Of a stretch of DNA of 64,000 nt, positions 23,171 to 35,230 are shown piece after piece. This DNA comes from Polyodon spathula. Its lineage: Eukaryota > Chordata > Actinopteri > Acipenseriformes > Polyodontidae. The notes under the pieces were generated by a model. It was not told where the DNA came from. It was given only the letters and a program-made list of their open reading frames with translations, and did not search any database. The number at the start of each line of letters is the position of its first letter. Position 1 is the first letter of the stretch. The position numbers and the translations under genes are program-made. The stretch is from NCBI RefSeq assembly GCF_017654505.1, contig NC_054536.1, positions 93,706,359-93,770,358 of the forward strand, written 5' to 3'.

Positions 23171-24984
23171 GGCTAGTGTTAAGTTATGAATCAAGGTAGA
23201 ATCACAGGCTCTTTCGTGGTGTAGTTCTTTATGAGACAAGACAGAAAAAGCATCTTAATATCTATTTATTTTGCTCTACAGTCTCTATCAGTTGAACCAA
23301 TATAAAATGTTATATGCAGATGACTGCAGGTTGTTGCAAACAGTATTTTGTAGTCCATGCCCCTGGACTCACAGTTAACCCCATTTGTAGTAAAATGGGG
23401 TGGCTTGAGGGAACTTGCAGTTATAGTAGCAGTTAGTTTCAGTGTCTCAAGTCAGAGATGCAGGAGCCCTGTTTCTTGAGTGTGGACCAGAGCAACTGAG
23501 GGGTTGTTTAGAGTAATTGCCTCCTTTAGCTATGCAGGGACCATGTCATGAACAAACATACAGTATTATCTTTGTATCCACACTTAAACTGTCACCAGCA
23601 AGCAGTGAGTTATTTTTTTCTTTGTTTGAGGAGACATTAAAAGTGATCTTCGATGGGCAGCACAACCCTCACATCCAATTGAGAACATATCGAAAGAAAC
23701 TGGGCATCCGAATGCATGGCTTCAATCTTCTGCCTGTCCCAGAGACAGGCTTGCTTACTCATTCGGTTGTGATAAACCTCAGCTTGGGCATGAATGAAAA
23801 CTGCAATAATATACAAGGCACCCCCTGCGATATAGCAATGCCTCATGTATGAGAACAATTAGCAGAACTGCTGATTTTCCATCAGGCAATTGACCCTAAT
23901 ATGTAGATCTGATGAAGTAGAACAGTTAAATGTTGACCTTATTGATTCATACAATGCAGTAGGCAGCAAAAAAAAAAAACCAGAACAAGCAGTACCAACA
24001 AGAATGTGATGAATCTAGCAATAGTGTTGTAAAGGAGGACTTAAATGCTGTGCCTTGTTTTCATACACTTTAATTTAATTTCAATATTTCTACATTTCAT
24101 AAAATGCATTGTTGTAGTTCAGGGCTTGAACTTTCTTGCTAACTCAAGGGAGGAAATTGTATCCGTTAACCAAACAAACTGGCAAGTCAACTTTATTCTG
24201 CTTGAAGAAACAAATCTATTCAAACAACCCCCCTCCCCTTTCTGATTTGATCTTTGAACAGTTTGCAGTACTGTTTGACTGCTGGCAAGGACAATTATCA
24301 TTTCTTCATTCAAAACAACAGGGCAAGTCCTGCAGTAGAGGTTTGCATACCAACAATGAAACATGGCTGAATGATTTGATATTACATTGTGATTGTATAG
24401 GAGAAAAAGATGCAGATTTTCTCAAAGAGGAAATGCAAGGGGAAGCTCTCATGGTGACTTGTAACCATTACTCAGTGTCATTCACATTTCATGAGCACTA
24501 CATTTACAAACATCCCATTTCTTGTGTAAGAATTATCAAAATAAGTGGTAAACTGCAATTATTTTTAGTGGGAGAGAAATGTATTACGTAGGCCAGAAAC
24601 AGGAACAAGGAAGTGGGTCTTCATTAAAACCCGCACAGCAAACGTTTTTAAATGTTGACAGTTAGGGTTGTAACAGAGGAAATCACGACTTGCAGTTTTT
24701 TCTTCATTCTGAGATATTGTGAAATGTTGTGTATACCTTCCAGAAGTACCCTCCGCCAGTTTTTGGACATTTTCAAGCGGTCGTTATGCCTATTTTGTTA
24801 TTAAATAATCATCCTAATGTGATTTCCGAAATGATGTTGATTTCCGAAATAATGTTAATATCTTAGCAAGCAGTTCTTTTTGGAACTATTTATTTTGTTT
24901 GCGTGGGAATTTAAAAGCAAATCAGTGTCAATTGTCATTATCAGGAGTTAATTTGCACTTGGAAAAGTTAAATAATATTTTTTT
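23170..24984. other. Intron-like DNA left of the duplication; one unassigned open frame
   Basis: No recognised gene. A 151-codon frame at 24136-24591 (+) is the longest, but it starts at a non-ATG codon, has no upstream splice acceptor that I can defend and shows no known domain. The sequence KHPISCVRIIKISGKLQLFLVG near its C-terminus is not low-complexity, so an old exon or transposon relic is possible. The rest is AT-rich. Confidence 0.4.
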
Positions 24985-25278
24985 GTTTAATAAATATTTT
25001 AATTAACGAAACTGTAAAACTCACCTTGAAACAGAAATTTAACAGACCGCGGTTATGACGCCCACGATACAGAGAAAAAGAGAGTGTGTACAGCACCAGG
25101 GTTAATTTCTTACAGACTACCCTGATAATTCAATATTTGTAGTTATTATATAGAATAATATTTAATATAGTTATTAAATAATTAAGCCTTTTCTATATTT
25201 GTGGTTATGAATGAGATTTATTCACTTATTTTAACCAATAGTAACCTTACAGAAAGTTTGTTGTATTGCTAAAGTGAT

Positions 25279-25893
25279 TGTCACAAAGACGGCTGTGTGG
25301 GTGACGTCAGACCAGAAACAGGAAATAAACAAAAAGAGAGGTGGAGTTGGGTGGAGCTGCGCGAATGGGCTCGCTCAGCATTTAATAAATGAACAGACAG
25401 AAAATAAAAAGGTTGTAACAAACAAAAACACAGGACATGGCACTGGTAGCCAAAATAAACAGACAAACAAAATGCACTAACACTAAACAAACAAGGTGAG
25501 CTGATATTTTACTTATTACTGTTATTATTATTATTATTACCTCCGTCTCCAATCCCGTTCTCCACTCACTGAACACACAACCCAGAGTGAGTGAAAACAT
25601 GCTGCTTTTATGCAGCTGTACCGAGACTCGATTGCTAATCAATCATTCAATTGGAGTCGAAGTACAACTGCACATGAATTAATAAAGTGCAGTTCCCCGT
25701 GCTCACATATTATTACATTTTACTCCACGTGAAGTGCTGTGCAATCCTCGTGCCTAAATACAAATATACATTTTAAACACTCGTGTTACACAGACCCATT
25801 TATATCCCGTGTACCAATGACTATACACCAACATTAACACACAACACAACACATATAACACAAAATACACACAGGGGCGGGCACTTTGCCAAG
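25279..25893 (-). mobile_element. Solo LTR, family 1, copy A
   Basis: Reverse-complement relative of 4368-4953. It is bounded by perfect 5-bp target duplications GTGAT (25274-25278 and 25894-25898). It starts TGTCACAAAG and ends GCACTTTGCCAAG, the final CA having decayed. The antisense AATAAA and the dyad (about 25610-25672) are visible. No internal genes are present. Confidence 0.8.
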
Positions 25894-25898
25894 GTGAT

Positions 25899-26552
25899 AT
25901 ACTGTTATTTGCACCCAGTGTAATGTTGTAATTATCAGTGCAACAGAGATGGCTTACGGTATTTTTTTCTTTTTAACCAAAAAAAGATTGCAAGTTGCAC
26001 AAGAGTTGTATAGAGTAAAATATCCCCCGAATGAGGGTAAGTGATTAACCGGGTTTAATGTATTTATTTATTTGTTTATTTTGAATCCGTGCGGTCCGAT
26101 TTTTACCCACACGCCACATAATTGTAAATCAGCATTGTATATGTGAAGTGTTAATAAATGTACATTCTAGATGACAAAATGCACAATTTTATACACAAAA
26201 TAGGTATTCCCATTATTTTTAATTTCCATTTGGCTGCTGCTCGCTGGTGGGAGAGCCGCCTCACTGCACGCTAGTAGTTTCCATAACAGCGAATTCTGTT
26301 TCCATTCATTTTTCTTGATCTGGTTAACATGCATATTGATTAACAAGTTCACCTTATCTAGTCGTTGAGATAGGAAGTGACAATTAAGATTTTTAATGAG
26401 AAATGTGTTCGTTAACGACCTCATCGACTCAATTTCAAAGGCATTAACAGATTGATTTCATTAACAGATTGATTTCATTAACACATTTAGTTTGAAAATC
26501 ACCTGCCATGGCTCTGATTCAATAACAGTGTTAATTGAAAATACTGCCCTCA
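25899..26552. other. Unassigned DNA in copy A
   Basis: No gene recognised. It contains two copies of a 17-bp repeat (CATTAACAGATTGATTT) around 26440-26475. The counterpart in copy B is about 49700-50358. Confidence 0.45.
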
Positions 26553-27028
26553 GTGTGTTAATGCTGCACTATTGAGATGCACCTGTGTGTGTCAGTGCTG
26601 CGCTATTGAGATGCACCTGTGTGTGTCAGTGCTGCGCTATTGAGATGCACCTGTGTGTGTCAGTGCTGCACTATTGATATGCACCTGTGTGTGTCAGTGC
26701 TGCACTATTGAGATGCACCTGTGTGTGTTAGTGCTGCGCTATTGAGATGCACCTGTGTGTGTTAGTGCTGCACTATTGAGATGCACCTGTGTGTGTCAGT
26801 GCTGCACTATTGAGATGCACCTGTGTGTGTCAGTGCTGCGCTATTGAGATGCACCTGTGTGTGTCAGTGCTGCACTATTGATATGCACCTGTGTGTGTCA
26901 GTGCTGCACTATTGAGATGCACCTGTGTGTGTCAGTGCTGCACTATTGAGATGCACCTGTGTGTGTCAGTGCTGCGCTATTGAGATGCACCTGTGTGTGT
27001 TAGTGCTGCACTATTGAGATGTACCTGT
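26553..27028. repeat. 34-bp tandem array, copy A, 14 units
   Basis: The unit is CAGTGCTGCACTATTGAGAT followed by GCACCTGTGTGTGT, with an exact 34-bp period. Variation is at GCA/GCG, GAG/GAT and CAG/TAG. There is no unique spacer between units, so it is a minisatellite. Confidence 0.95.
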
Positions 27029-27462
27029 ACTGGCCCAGTGGGCACAAAGTGAATAAACTACACTAAACTACACTAAACCGATAAAAACCAAGAAAGACAT
27101 TCAAAAAGACAATCTTTGACAATTGGAATTGCACCAGTGTAGTAATGTGAATTATTGGGTCAGCTGGCAATGCTACTTTCAGATGGCATCATTCATCAGT
27201 CCCATTGCAGGACAGGCTTGATTTTAAAAATACTTCCATTCTCACGATGAGCTTCAGACCCGTTGCAGGACAGGCTTGAGTAGTGGAGCAGACAGAGCCA
27301 CTACTCAGCCTTGAGAGGCCAGTCAATGTAGCAAGCTGCTGTCTTATTGGGGTAGAGCCAAATGAGGCAAACAGATGGGCATTCCCAGTGCTGTATATAC
27401 TTTCAGTAACATATTTAAAGATGTGGAAGTAGAATAACACTTCACCAAAGTCAAGTTATGAG
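27029..27462. other. Spacer between two tandem arrays, copy A
   Basis: No gene recognised. CACTAAACTA is repeated at its start. A phrase around CCGTTGCAGGACAGGCTTGA occurs at about 27200-27220 and again at about 27258-27279. The copy B counterpart (50807-51285) is indel-rich. Confidence 0.45.
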
Positions 27463-27980
27463 TCAAGTTATGAGTTTGAGTCAGGCTCATATGAGTTATA
27501 AGTTTGAGTCAGGCTCATGCGAGTTATGAGTTTGAGTCAGGCTCATGCGAATTATGAATTTGAGTCAGTCTCATGCGAGTTATGAGTTTGAGTCAATCTC
27601 ATGCGAGTTATGAGTTTGAGTCAGTCTCATGCGAGTTATGAGTTTGAGTCAATCTCATGCGAGTTATGAGTTTGAGTCAGGCTCATGCGAGTTATGAGTT
27701 TGAGTCAGGCTCATATGAGTTATGAGTTTCAGTCAGGCTCACGCGAGTTATGAGTTTGAGTCAGGCTCATATGAGTTATAAGTTTGAGTCAGGCTCACGC
27801 GAGTTATGAGTTTCAGTCAGGCTCATATGAGTTATGAGTTTCAGTCAGGCTCATGCGAGTTATGAGTTTGAGTCAGGCTCATATGAGTTATGAGTTTGAG
27901 TCAGGCTCATGCGAGTTATGAGTTTGAGTCAGTCTCATATGAGTTATGAGTTGTGAGTTAGTCTCATACGAATTGAGAGT
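27463..27980. repeat. 28-bp tandem array, copy A, about 18 units
   Basis: The unit is GAGTCAGGCTCATGCGAGTT followed by ATGAGTTT. CATGCG alternates with CATATG and CACGCG, and GGCTC with GTCTC or ATCTC, in short blocks. No spacers or coding sense. Confidence 0.95.
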
Positions 27981-29038
27981 CCCGACCCTATAGTTTGTAC
28001 TTAATTAGAAAGTGATGAACATTGTTTTTTCCTGGTCAAACACAAAAATTAACAAACTGAATATTTGCATAAAGCCACTTTACCACTTTACAATTCTGCT
28101 ATTGTGAAAACCCATTTGTAAATTATTTGAAAGATGCTGTCCTTCAAGAGGTCTATTCTGCAAGTTTCTAATGCTTCATATCTCAATAACACAATTCTGG
28201 ACAAATGGCGGCCATAGTATGCAACTATTCCTAGATGCTGGGTATGGGCTATAATTGGCCTCATCAATTCAACAGTTTTGGCAGAATTGATTTTAAATGA
28301 AAAACATACTTTTTAAATGAAAAACTTTTTTTGAGTTTGTAATTTTGAATTACAAACTTTAATTTTTCCTCAAAAAATTAGGCTAGGGTTCCCACAGGGA
28401 AATGCTAGCCCTGTAACTTATTAACAGATCTCAGATGCCTTGCTGAGTTATTGTAATTGTCAGTGAGGCAACAGTAAGTGGGGGCTGTGCTGTGTTTTCA
28501 GTAGCTCAGTTTGTTTACTCCCATTATTCTGGTATTGTGTGTGTGGTTACTGTGCTGTGTTTCATGGTAACACAGTTTCCCGCAGCACCCTTCATGGTCA
28601 CGTCACAGTGATGCAATGTCATTTTTGAATGCCAAGTAAAATATTTAAAAGGCATTATGTAGTTTTTGAACATTATTGATCACATGGCATATGTTGATAT
28701 GAGATGCTTACAACATACCCACTTAACCCTTTCATGCATGCAACCTCCTTTGGGGATGGATACAAAAACTTTATATGGAGACATATGGAAGATGACACAT
28801 GATAGCCTCATATGAGGATACAATATCAAGCATGAAATGGTTAGGAAACGTCACTATCGCAATATCAACATGGGACAGGACCTCTACAAACCATCTCGAA
28901 ATAGCCTGATTACGCTTTGCAGTGCAGCGATTTTTGTTTTCATTTCTGACAGGATAATAGAAACAGTATTTTCCCATTCCTGTTTGCAGACCCAGCTCTA
29001 TGCAATCATTCCATACAGTAGAATCCTCCTGTGTACAG
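27981..29038. other. Unassigned DNA, copy A, with a small perfect hairpin
   Basis: No gene recognised. GTTTGTAATT (28335-28344) and AATTACAAAC (28348-28357) form a 10-bp stem with a 3-base loop. From about 28060 the sequence matches copy B (from about 51930) essentially base for base. Confidence 0.5.
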
Positions 29039-29234
29039 CAGGGGAGGCAAACCCGAGTCCTGGAGAGCCACAATCCTACAAGATTTCTGGCTAGCTTTAA
29101 ATCATGAATGGCTACAGACCTGGAAAAAAGTTAGTGTTAACCAATTAGAAAATAATTGGTTCAGTTAAGTAATTGAGAACTCGATGGAACCCTGCGGCTC
29201 TGCAGGAGCAGGAGCTGGGCTGCCTCCCCCCCCC
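29039..29234. mobile_element. Possible hAT-type MITE, copy A
   Basis: The ends CAGGGGAGGCA and TGCCTCCCC are inverted repeats. The interior (CCCGAGTCCTGGAGAGCC and an AATTAG/AATTGG-rich core) resembles widespread fish MITEs. The right end merges into a C-run, so the target duplication cannot be read. Confidence 0.5.
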
Positions 29235-29551
29235 GCTATTGAATTTACTATAGTGTTTTTGATGTGCATGGTATGTTTATTATACTAATTTACTGTACAA
29301 CACTGGATCTTTAAATACAAGTACAATACACTGATGGGATGGAAAGGTCAACAGAAAAATACAGTACCTATTTTTCTCTAAAAGCAGGGTGTACTTTGAA
29401 AACTAATTTCTATGGCATTTCTGGTTTCCCCAACATGTTAGGAGCAATAGACTGCACACATGTTCCGCTAACCCCTCAAGCTCATTCTGAACTTCTCTAT
29501 TGAAATAGGAAACACACCTATTCTATTAATAATATTTTTTCTCTAGCGCAT

Positions 29552-29751
29552 TACAGGATACCAGAGAGGTGTATGAACTATGCCTCAGCTGCAGAGTCAC
29601 TTACAACAACGTCTCTCCCAAAAAACAGAGCACAAAAAGGTTAAATGACTTGCTCAGAGTCACACAATGAGTGAGTGGCTAAGCTGGGATTTGAACCAGG
29701 GATGTCCTGGTTACAAACCTGTTTCTTTAACCACTGGACCACACAGCCTCC
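29552..29751 (-). mobile_element. tRNA-derived SINE, copy A
   Basis: Read on the minus strand, it begins GGAGGCTGTGTGGTCCAGTG. It has an A-box-like TGGTCCAGTGG (29731-29741) and a B-box GGTTCAAATCCC (29686-29697), the internal RNA polymerase III promoter of a tRNA head. The body follows (TCATTGTGTGACTCTGAGCA). The 3' tail is truncated or diverged near 29552. It is not a tRNA gene, because the acceptor stem does not close. Confidence 0.75.
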
Positions 29752-31222
29752 TATGAGGTAGGCTGTAATTGTGCAAAATTTAGCACTGCACCCGACTAAC
29801 TCAAATGAAACTACATTTGGCTTATAGGCTGCTCACGAATTAGTGGTATAATGCAAAATTAGTTGACTGTCCTCCTGTAAGTATCATAACTTGTCAATGC
29901 GGCACCGTGATCTATTTTGTGGTAATTGTCTAGGCTACTTTATTAAAAATAATAATTTAAAATAATCTTTTATTCCCATTGTACATCAGTGTGTGCAATT
30001 TTGTATTTTGTGTTACTGAGTGCCTACAGGCTAAAGTACAAAGAGAGTGCGCTATGTGTTTGTTGGAAAACATGGATTGAGAATTGATTAGCAGTTTGCT
30101 ATGCATGTGGGCTGGCAGAGCTATACTGGTGTTTTTTTTCTGAAAAGAGACTAATATTGCAGATAGCAGACTGTTTGGTTCAAATTGCATGTACTGCTTA
30201 CAATTGATAGAGACGTTGCGTCTACAAGCTTCTTGCCCAGCATTGACTGCAAGCTAAAAAGATAACAATGCTGTGGACCAGAAGGGGCCAGGCTGTAAGA
30301 CTTTTGGAATGCAAAGCATAAAGGGGCTAAAAGGCTCCCAGGGACTGGCATTGGACCCAGAGGTTCTCAGAGAGATCGAAAGAGATAATGCCACTAGGAT
30401 CAAAGGGGCAGATTTATGGGCCTTTTTTCTCCAGGAGTGTGAAGAATGCACTGAGTTCAGAGGTTGTCACACTAGACTACACACACACACACACATACAT
30501 ACAGACACACACACACACACACACACTAAATTAACAGAATAATGTGTTGTACCTTGACCATTGGTTAAGTGTCAGAGAAAGGGGAGGTGGACCATCTATA
30601 CAGAAGGGTATTTAATGTCATGAAAACATTGTAATGATGAGTATTCTGTTTGTCCTGTACCTGGGACCAGACTCCCTGCATATTTCAATAAACCTGGCAA
30701 CTGATTGAAGAAAAGGACTCTGTGCATTTTCTTGAATCTACTTAATCACCATCATTTTTTTTGTAAGTTACATCAGAGTTCATTAGATTTTACTACTGTA
30801 CTTTATAGATTTATAGATTTAAAATATACTGAGCACTATAAATATATGTGTGTGCGATTTTAATATATTTTTTTAAACCCGACACCCCCTTATGGTGGAC
30901 AAAAATCCAGTTTAGTGAGGGGCTGCTGTATGATTATGAAAAGCTTTTTGATAGAAACACATTTTTTATCTGGGGCCCGACTATAGAATCTGATGGGATT
31001 AAACTGCCTTTCATTATTTATTCAAAGAAATGTTGCATGACTCTCAGAATGCTAGAGATCTCGCTACGATGACGCAACAAATATATAAATGAGTATATTG
31101 CGGCTCTCTTTATTAACATATTTTCTCTTAGTACATACGACAAAATGTGCACTTTGCGAATTGTCGTAAGAAAAATGCAAATTGTGGTATGTTTGCATTG
31201 CGACTGGCCCATCTCAGTACAT
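29752..31222. other. Unassigned DNA, copy A
   Basis: No gene recognised. It includes the (CA)n tract and an AT-rich stretch. The block at about 30880-31130 has frames on both strands that match no family I know. The copy B counterpart is about 53652-55147. Confidence 0.45.
30476..30526. repeat. Interrupted (CA)n microsatellite, copy A
   Basis: A CA run interrupted by ATACATACAGA. The counterpart in copy B (54384-54434) has the same interruption, so the repeat predates the duplication. Confidence 0.95.
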
Positions 31223-31250
31223 CCCCCCCCCCCCCCCCCCCCCCCCCCCC
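31223..31250. repeat. C28 tract, copy A
   Basis: 28 consecutive C. The minus strand is a G28 run that could form G-quadruplex. Copy B has only 22 C. Confidence 0.95.
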
Positions 31251-31674
31251 AGTCACAACTTGGTGGATTAGAAAAATCTTAAGAATCAACAATTTAAATG
31301 TAGCTGAAATAAATTCAAAATCTGATGAATTCAACACTTGAATAAATAGTATAGCAGATAGATAATGTGGTCTCAGTATTTTCCAAGCAGCCTGATTTAA
31401 ACTGGGTGGCAGAGCCCCAAGTTAATTACACAGGTCTTTGAACTCAAGTGGAGGATTAGTAATCATTGGAACCCGTTACTGAAATGTGATTCGAAATTCT
31501 GCAGCTACTGTGAACCTGTAACAGCAGGTCCAGTACTGACAGACACTACAGTAGATTGTGATGTCATACCATTGAGAAAACTTCAGCTGTGAACCATTAA
31601 AGTTGCTGTCACATTTTCTGGATAAAAACCCCATTGTTGAAGGATCATTGGTAAGGCTGTGAATCTGAAGGAAA

Positions 31675-31850
31675 ATGAAGACCAAAGAGCATTCTACAAA
31701 AGTTAGAGATAAAGTAATACAAATACATAGATTAGGGAAAGGGTACAAAATAATATCCCAGTGTTTGGATATCTCAGTGAGCACAGTTGGATCAATAATC
31801 AGGAAGTGGAAGCTGCATCACACCACTCAGGCACTGCCACTTCGGTAGCG
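31675..31850 (+). pseudogene. Tc1-like transposase N-terminal fragment, copy A
   Basis: An ATG opens MKTKEHSTKVRDKVIQIHRL and continues with GKGYKIISQCLDISVSTVGS and IIRKWK. This is the first helix-turn-helix of a Tc1-like transposase, which binds the inverted repeat. The similarity stops after about 55 residues, where another repetitive sequence joins. No catalytic domain is present. It belongs to a different Tc1 subfamily from the element at 7046-11081. Confidence 0.75.
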
Positions 31851-34521
31851 AGAGCAATCACGTATCCTCCAATCCATGACTGACACATTGCCTACCGCAT
31901 TAAGGCGATGACTTCCAGCATTGTGGCTCTGCCCCCTTCCTGGATAGCCGACTTCCAGCTGACCCTGGAATGAACTGTCAAACCATCCAGTCCAGGGCAC
32001 TCTGTTCCTGTTATACCTTGCCCTCACAGGTCAGGAGGGAGATTGTTAACTAGGATTCATTTGCTGTCTGTCACACAAAGCCATGGTATATTGTTATCTA
32101 GTAACTAACCAAATTATTAATAAAATATGAACTTTAAAACAGCATGGTTCATTTTCTTACAAGGTTCAGTAGCAAATTACTTATTTTAAATTGCATTCAG
32201 TGGATTAAGAAAGCTGAGACCAAGTTCTTATTTACAGGAGGAATTTGGGGGCGGTTTTTAATACTTAGATCACAGAACACACATTAAATCATTACATGTA
32301 CATATAAGTGTTTGTAGAGTTACCCTGAGGGTACATTTATGCACTTGCAAGATAGTTTTGGAATGCACATTTAAGCAAACTAATTGACTTAATTAAAAAT
32401 AAGAAGTCCTGGGAATGCAAATATTTTCTAAAACACTTTTTAAGATGTTCTTGGATGCCTATAATCTCAGGTCTGTTCCCACCCCTGTGTGCAGTATATT
32501 GGCTGCTTTAGTGTCTTGCTGTCTCTGCAATAACTAATGTGCAAACACAAGCACTGAGGTATGCATCAGCTACTGGAATACCTTTCAATATATGGTTGTA
32601 ATCTGTTACTGCTGTGAGCAAGTCAGCAACAATGCATTTGCTGTCTTATCAAACAAATCTAAAGAAACCCTTCGCAGGTGTTGGGACTCTAAACTTTGGG
32701 AGCAATCACATCCCTTGACACTTTACTGTTTCATTTTGTTAAGGCAGGTGTACATTGTTGATGTGTCAAATTCTGCAACAGAGTTCAAGAAAAAAAAAAA
32801 TTCCACTCAACCTTTACTAACAGTGAAACTTACTGGGAACATTGTTGTCTGGTCTGATTCTTTTGGATAGTCAGATTATTACTGTGAAATTGTCATTATG
32901 ACATGCTCAATCAAGAAATAAAAAAAAAACGAACTAATATGGTAGCACTCTATTAAATAAAGTGCATTAGGTACAGAGCAGAGTCCTGCACACAACGGAG
33001 GGTTCATGTAATCAAGTCTTTAGTGATACTGTAACACTGTAAGCTGTTTTTTTAATTGGCAGGGCCCAATTCAGTATTTGCACTGCAGAATTGTATTTAA
33101 AGCTGCTCATGTCTTATTATTTTGGTCTAAACCTGAGACATCATTGAAATATAATATTTGGACAAAACCTGTAATTTTATTTACTTTTAAAGACAAACAT
33201 TAATATCCTTAAGAGACTTGCACACACTTATTGGTCTTCTTTTAATGATTGAAACAGTGGTGGACGGCATTTAGATTTACCACCTGGGCTGTCTCTTAAC
33301 TTCTCTGCTGTTCATTGGCTGCAGTACCATTTTCCTCCAAATTGCCTGACTAAACTTATTGGCAAGCAATTTATCTTTTCATTAAACACATCACTTATTT
33401 TGAAAATGAACCCTAACAAGAATGCAACTGCTTGGCCTGCAGATTACTTTAGGGGCCAACAACTGGCATCCATTTGTAAGAGCTTTCAAAATGGCAATCA
33501 AAGTAAATGCTAATGTCAATAACTCAGCCATTGAACACAGCCATTGCTAGCCATGTGGAACCTGCTGCTGACAAAACCAGTTTATAGGAAATGTCTATTT
33601 TTGTAATCCCTTGTAGTGTTCCAGAGCAGACAGAGTCATTGGTGGTTAACTGTAGCGTATGAAAAGATGAAGTATAGCCCGCAGGGGTAACTTGTACACA
33701 GTGTTGCACTTATCTACAAAACCGCTTATATTTAAGTGTGATGCAGCTTCAGTTTCAGTGACATGCTTATTTTTTTGTAGTGGGAAGAAATACTAACAAG
33801 AGAATGAGAGCACACTTTTATTATCTACTATTTATTGTAGGATTCATGTTCTGGAATGTCATTTCTCACATGCAAAATTCTCCACTTGCCATACATTAGA
33901 TCTATTAGAGAAAGAATAGAATGAACTTCTAGCTGGTCATTGCATGTGTACGTCTACACCCATAGTGACCTGCCTTAACAGAGGCACCATTATTAACCAG
34001 TTTGAATTCCTGCACTGTTCAGAGCTAGCACTGTCTTGAAGCCGTTTGTTCTATTTATAATAGAGAAATACCAAGCTGTCTGCACTGAACCATTGGGACT
34101 GTAGACTGGAATGGAATCCGTTGGTCTGTCAAAGAGATGGCCTTTAGGGCTGCCGATGCACAGCTTTACAAAAAGCAGTTTAGGATGCTGTGTCTCTACG
34201 TCATATAAAAATCACTTGTTCTCAAAGTTACTTAAGTACCAGTAATCCTATATACAGTAGAATTGACACAGTGGCTTGCTTCTGCTTGTACCAGTACTGT
34301 CCTTTATTTTAACTCCTCAGAGGAAGTAACATTGATGTTTAAATTAAACTAAACTTAAAATGAACCTTTGTGGCCCACCTTAACATGTTGTTGAACACGA
34401 TTTACATTTTCCACAGAAAACACAACCCTTGTCTTGAGCACTCCATAAGCTGGTTATCTCAGCCTGGGTCTCAGGGCTTCCCTGCCCCTTCTTTATGCCC
34501 TGTCTCTGTGTCCCTGTGCAG
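31851..34521. other. Unassigned DNA upstream of the exon, copy A
   Basis: No gene recognised. About 31850-32035 looks repetitive. From about 32040 to the exon the sequence is nearly identical to 55960-58445. The stretch just before the exon is pyrimidine-rich and serves as its splice acceptor tract. Conserved noncoding elements may exist but cannot be judged from one genome. Confidence 0.5.
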
Positions 34522-34717
34522 AAGCCCATGTCTGGGAGGAAGGAGAAGACGAAGGTTCCTGCAGAGGAGAGCTCCAGTGGGGGGAGCAGCTCTCCCAGCC
34601 CGGGGGACACTCTGCCCTGGAACCTGTCCAAGCACCAGAGAACCAAGCGGTCCAAATCAGCGTCCGGGAATGGGACCGTGCTGGACGCAGCGGAGAGGGC
34701 CGTCCTCCGCATCGCAG
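34522..34717 (+). CDS. macf1: Spectraplakin-like exon (MACF1/dystonin family), copy A
   Basis: A 196-bp exon encoding 65 residues plus one base. It is preceded by a pyrimidine-rich tract ending CCCTGTGCAG and followed by GTAGGA, so both splice sites are good. It carries GDTLPWNLSKHQRTKRSKSA and VLDAAERAVLRIA. In vertebrate MACF1 a GDTLPWNL segment followed by LDPAERAV leads into the first calponin-homology domain, which binds actin. Phase fits: the last G would join the next exon to make the Asp expected there. An in-frame ATG at 34528 could be an alternative start, but the upstream acceptor suggests an internal exon. The N-terminal part is Ser- and Lys-rich and probably disordered. No other exon of the gene was found, so it is surrounded by intron. 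Family assignment is from memory of the motif; DST is the main alternative. Confidence 0.68.
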
Positions 34718-35230
34718 GTAGGAGGAGCAGGCTCAGGTCTGAATACTGTATATACTCAAGCCTGCATTGGAAAACAAATGCAAAAAATGGGCTCTATTTT
34801 AAGGATATGAAGATGATGCCATCTCCCCAAAACAACCTGCTCTACTACGGACCGCATTCTACCTTAAAAAATGAATTAGAAACATCTGCCTAACAATGCT
34901 ACTCCAGACATTAAAATATTGCACAGGTGTTTGCATTTTAAATTCTTCACATTCAAAAAACTAAATAAACTTAATTCCCGCCTCACAGTGTAATCTCCAA
35001 TGTTTTTGACAGGGGTGGGAATGTTATAGCCAGGGGTTTTGTGATACCAATGCAGAACAGCAGGTTCAGCATCAAGGTTTTCCAGTGATGGTCCATTCAT
35101 ACTGATCACAATTAGATTATCAATATCAGCAAGATTGGATCATGCTTTTAATCCTGTTTTGGGCACTGAATCGTCACTCACAAGCAGCAGTATTTGTTGG
35201 CATTGTAAGGAAGACTGTAATAATCACTCT
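34718..35230. other. Intron after the exon, copy A
   Basis: It starts with the GT donor. No further exon recognised. Nearly identical to 58642-59154, with one T/C difference seen near 34990. Confidence 0.5.

Noticed and set aside
26553..27980. Arrays resembling CRISPR repeats
   Set aside because: Units are contiguous with no unique spacers, and the setting is animal DNA. They are minisatellites.
28771..29094. Frames of 85-100 codons on both strands, repeated at 52641-52964
   Set aside because: They overlap antisense to each other, run into the MITE and show no domain. Their recurrence only reflects the module duplication.
29686..29751. Possible tRNA gene on the minus strand
   Set aside because: The A and B boxes are present but the acceptor stem does not close and a SINE body follows directly, so it is a SINE head.
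34370..34810. A 146-codon frame and a 110-codon antisense frame overlapping the exon
   Set aside because: They run through both splice sites in the wrong frames. The exon frame with acceptor, donor and family motif explains the coding signal.
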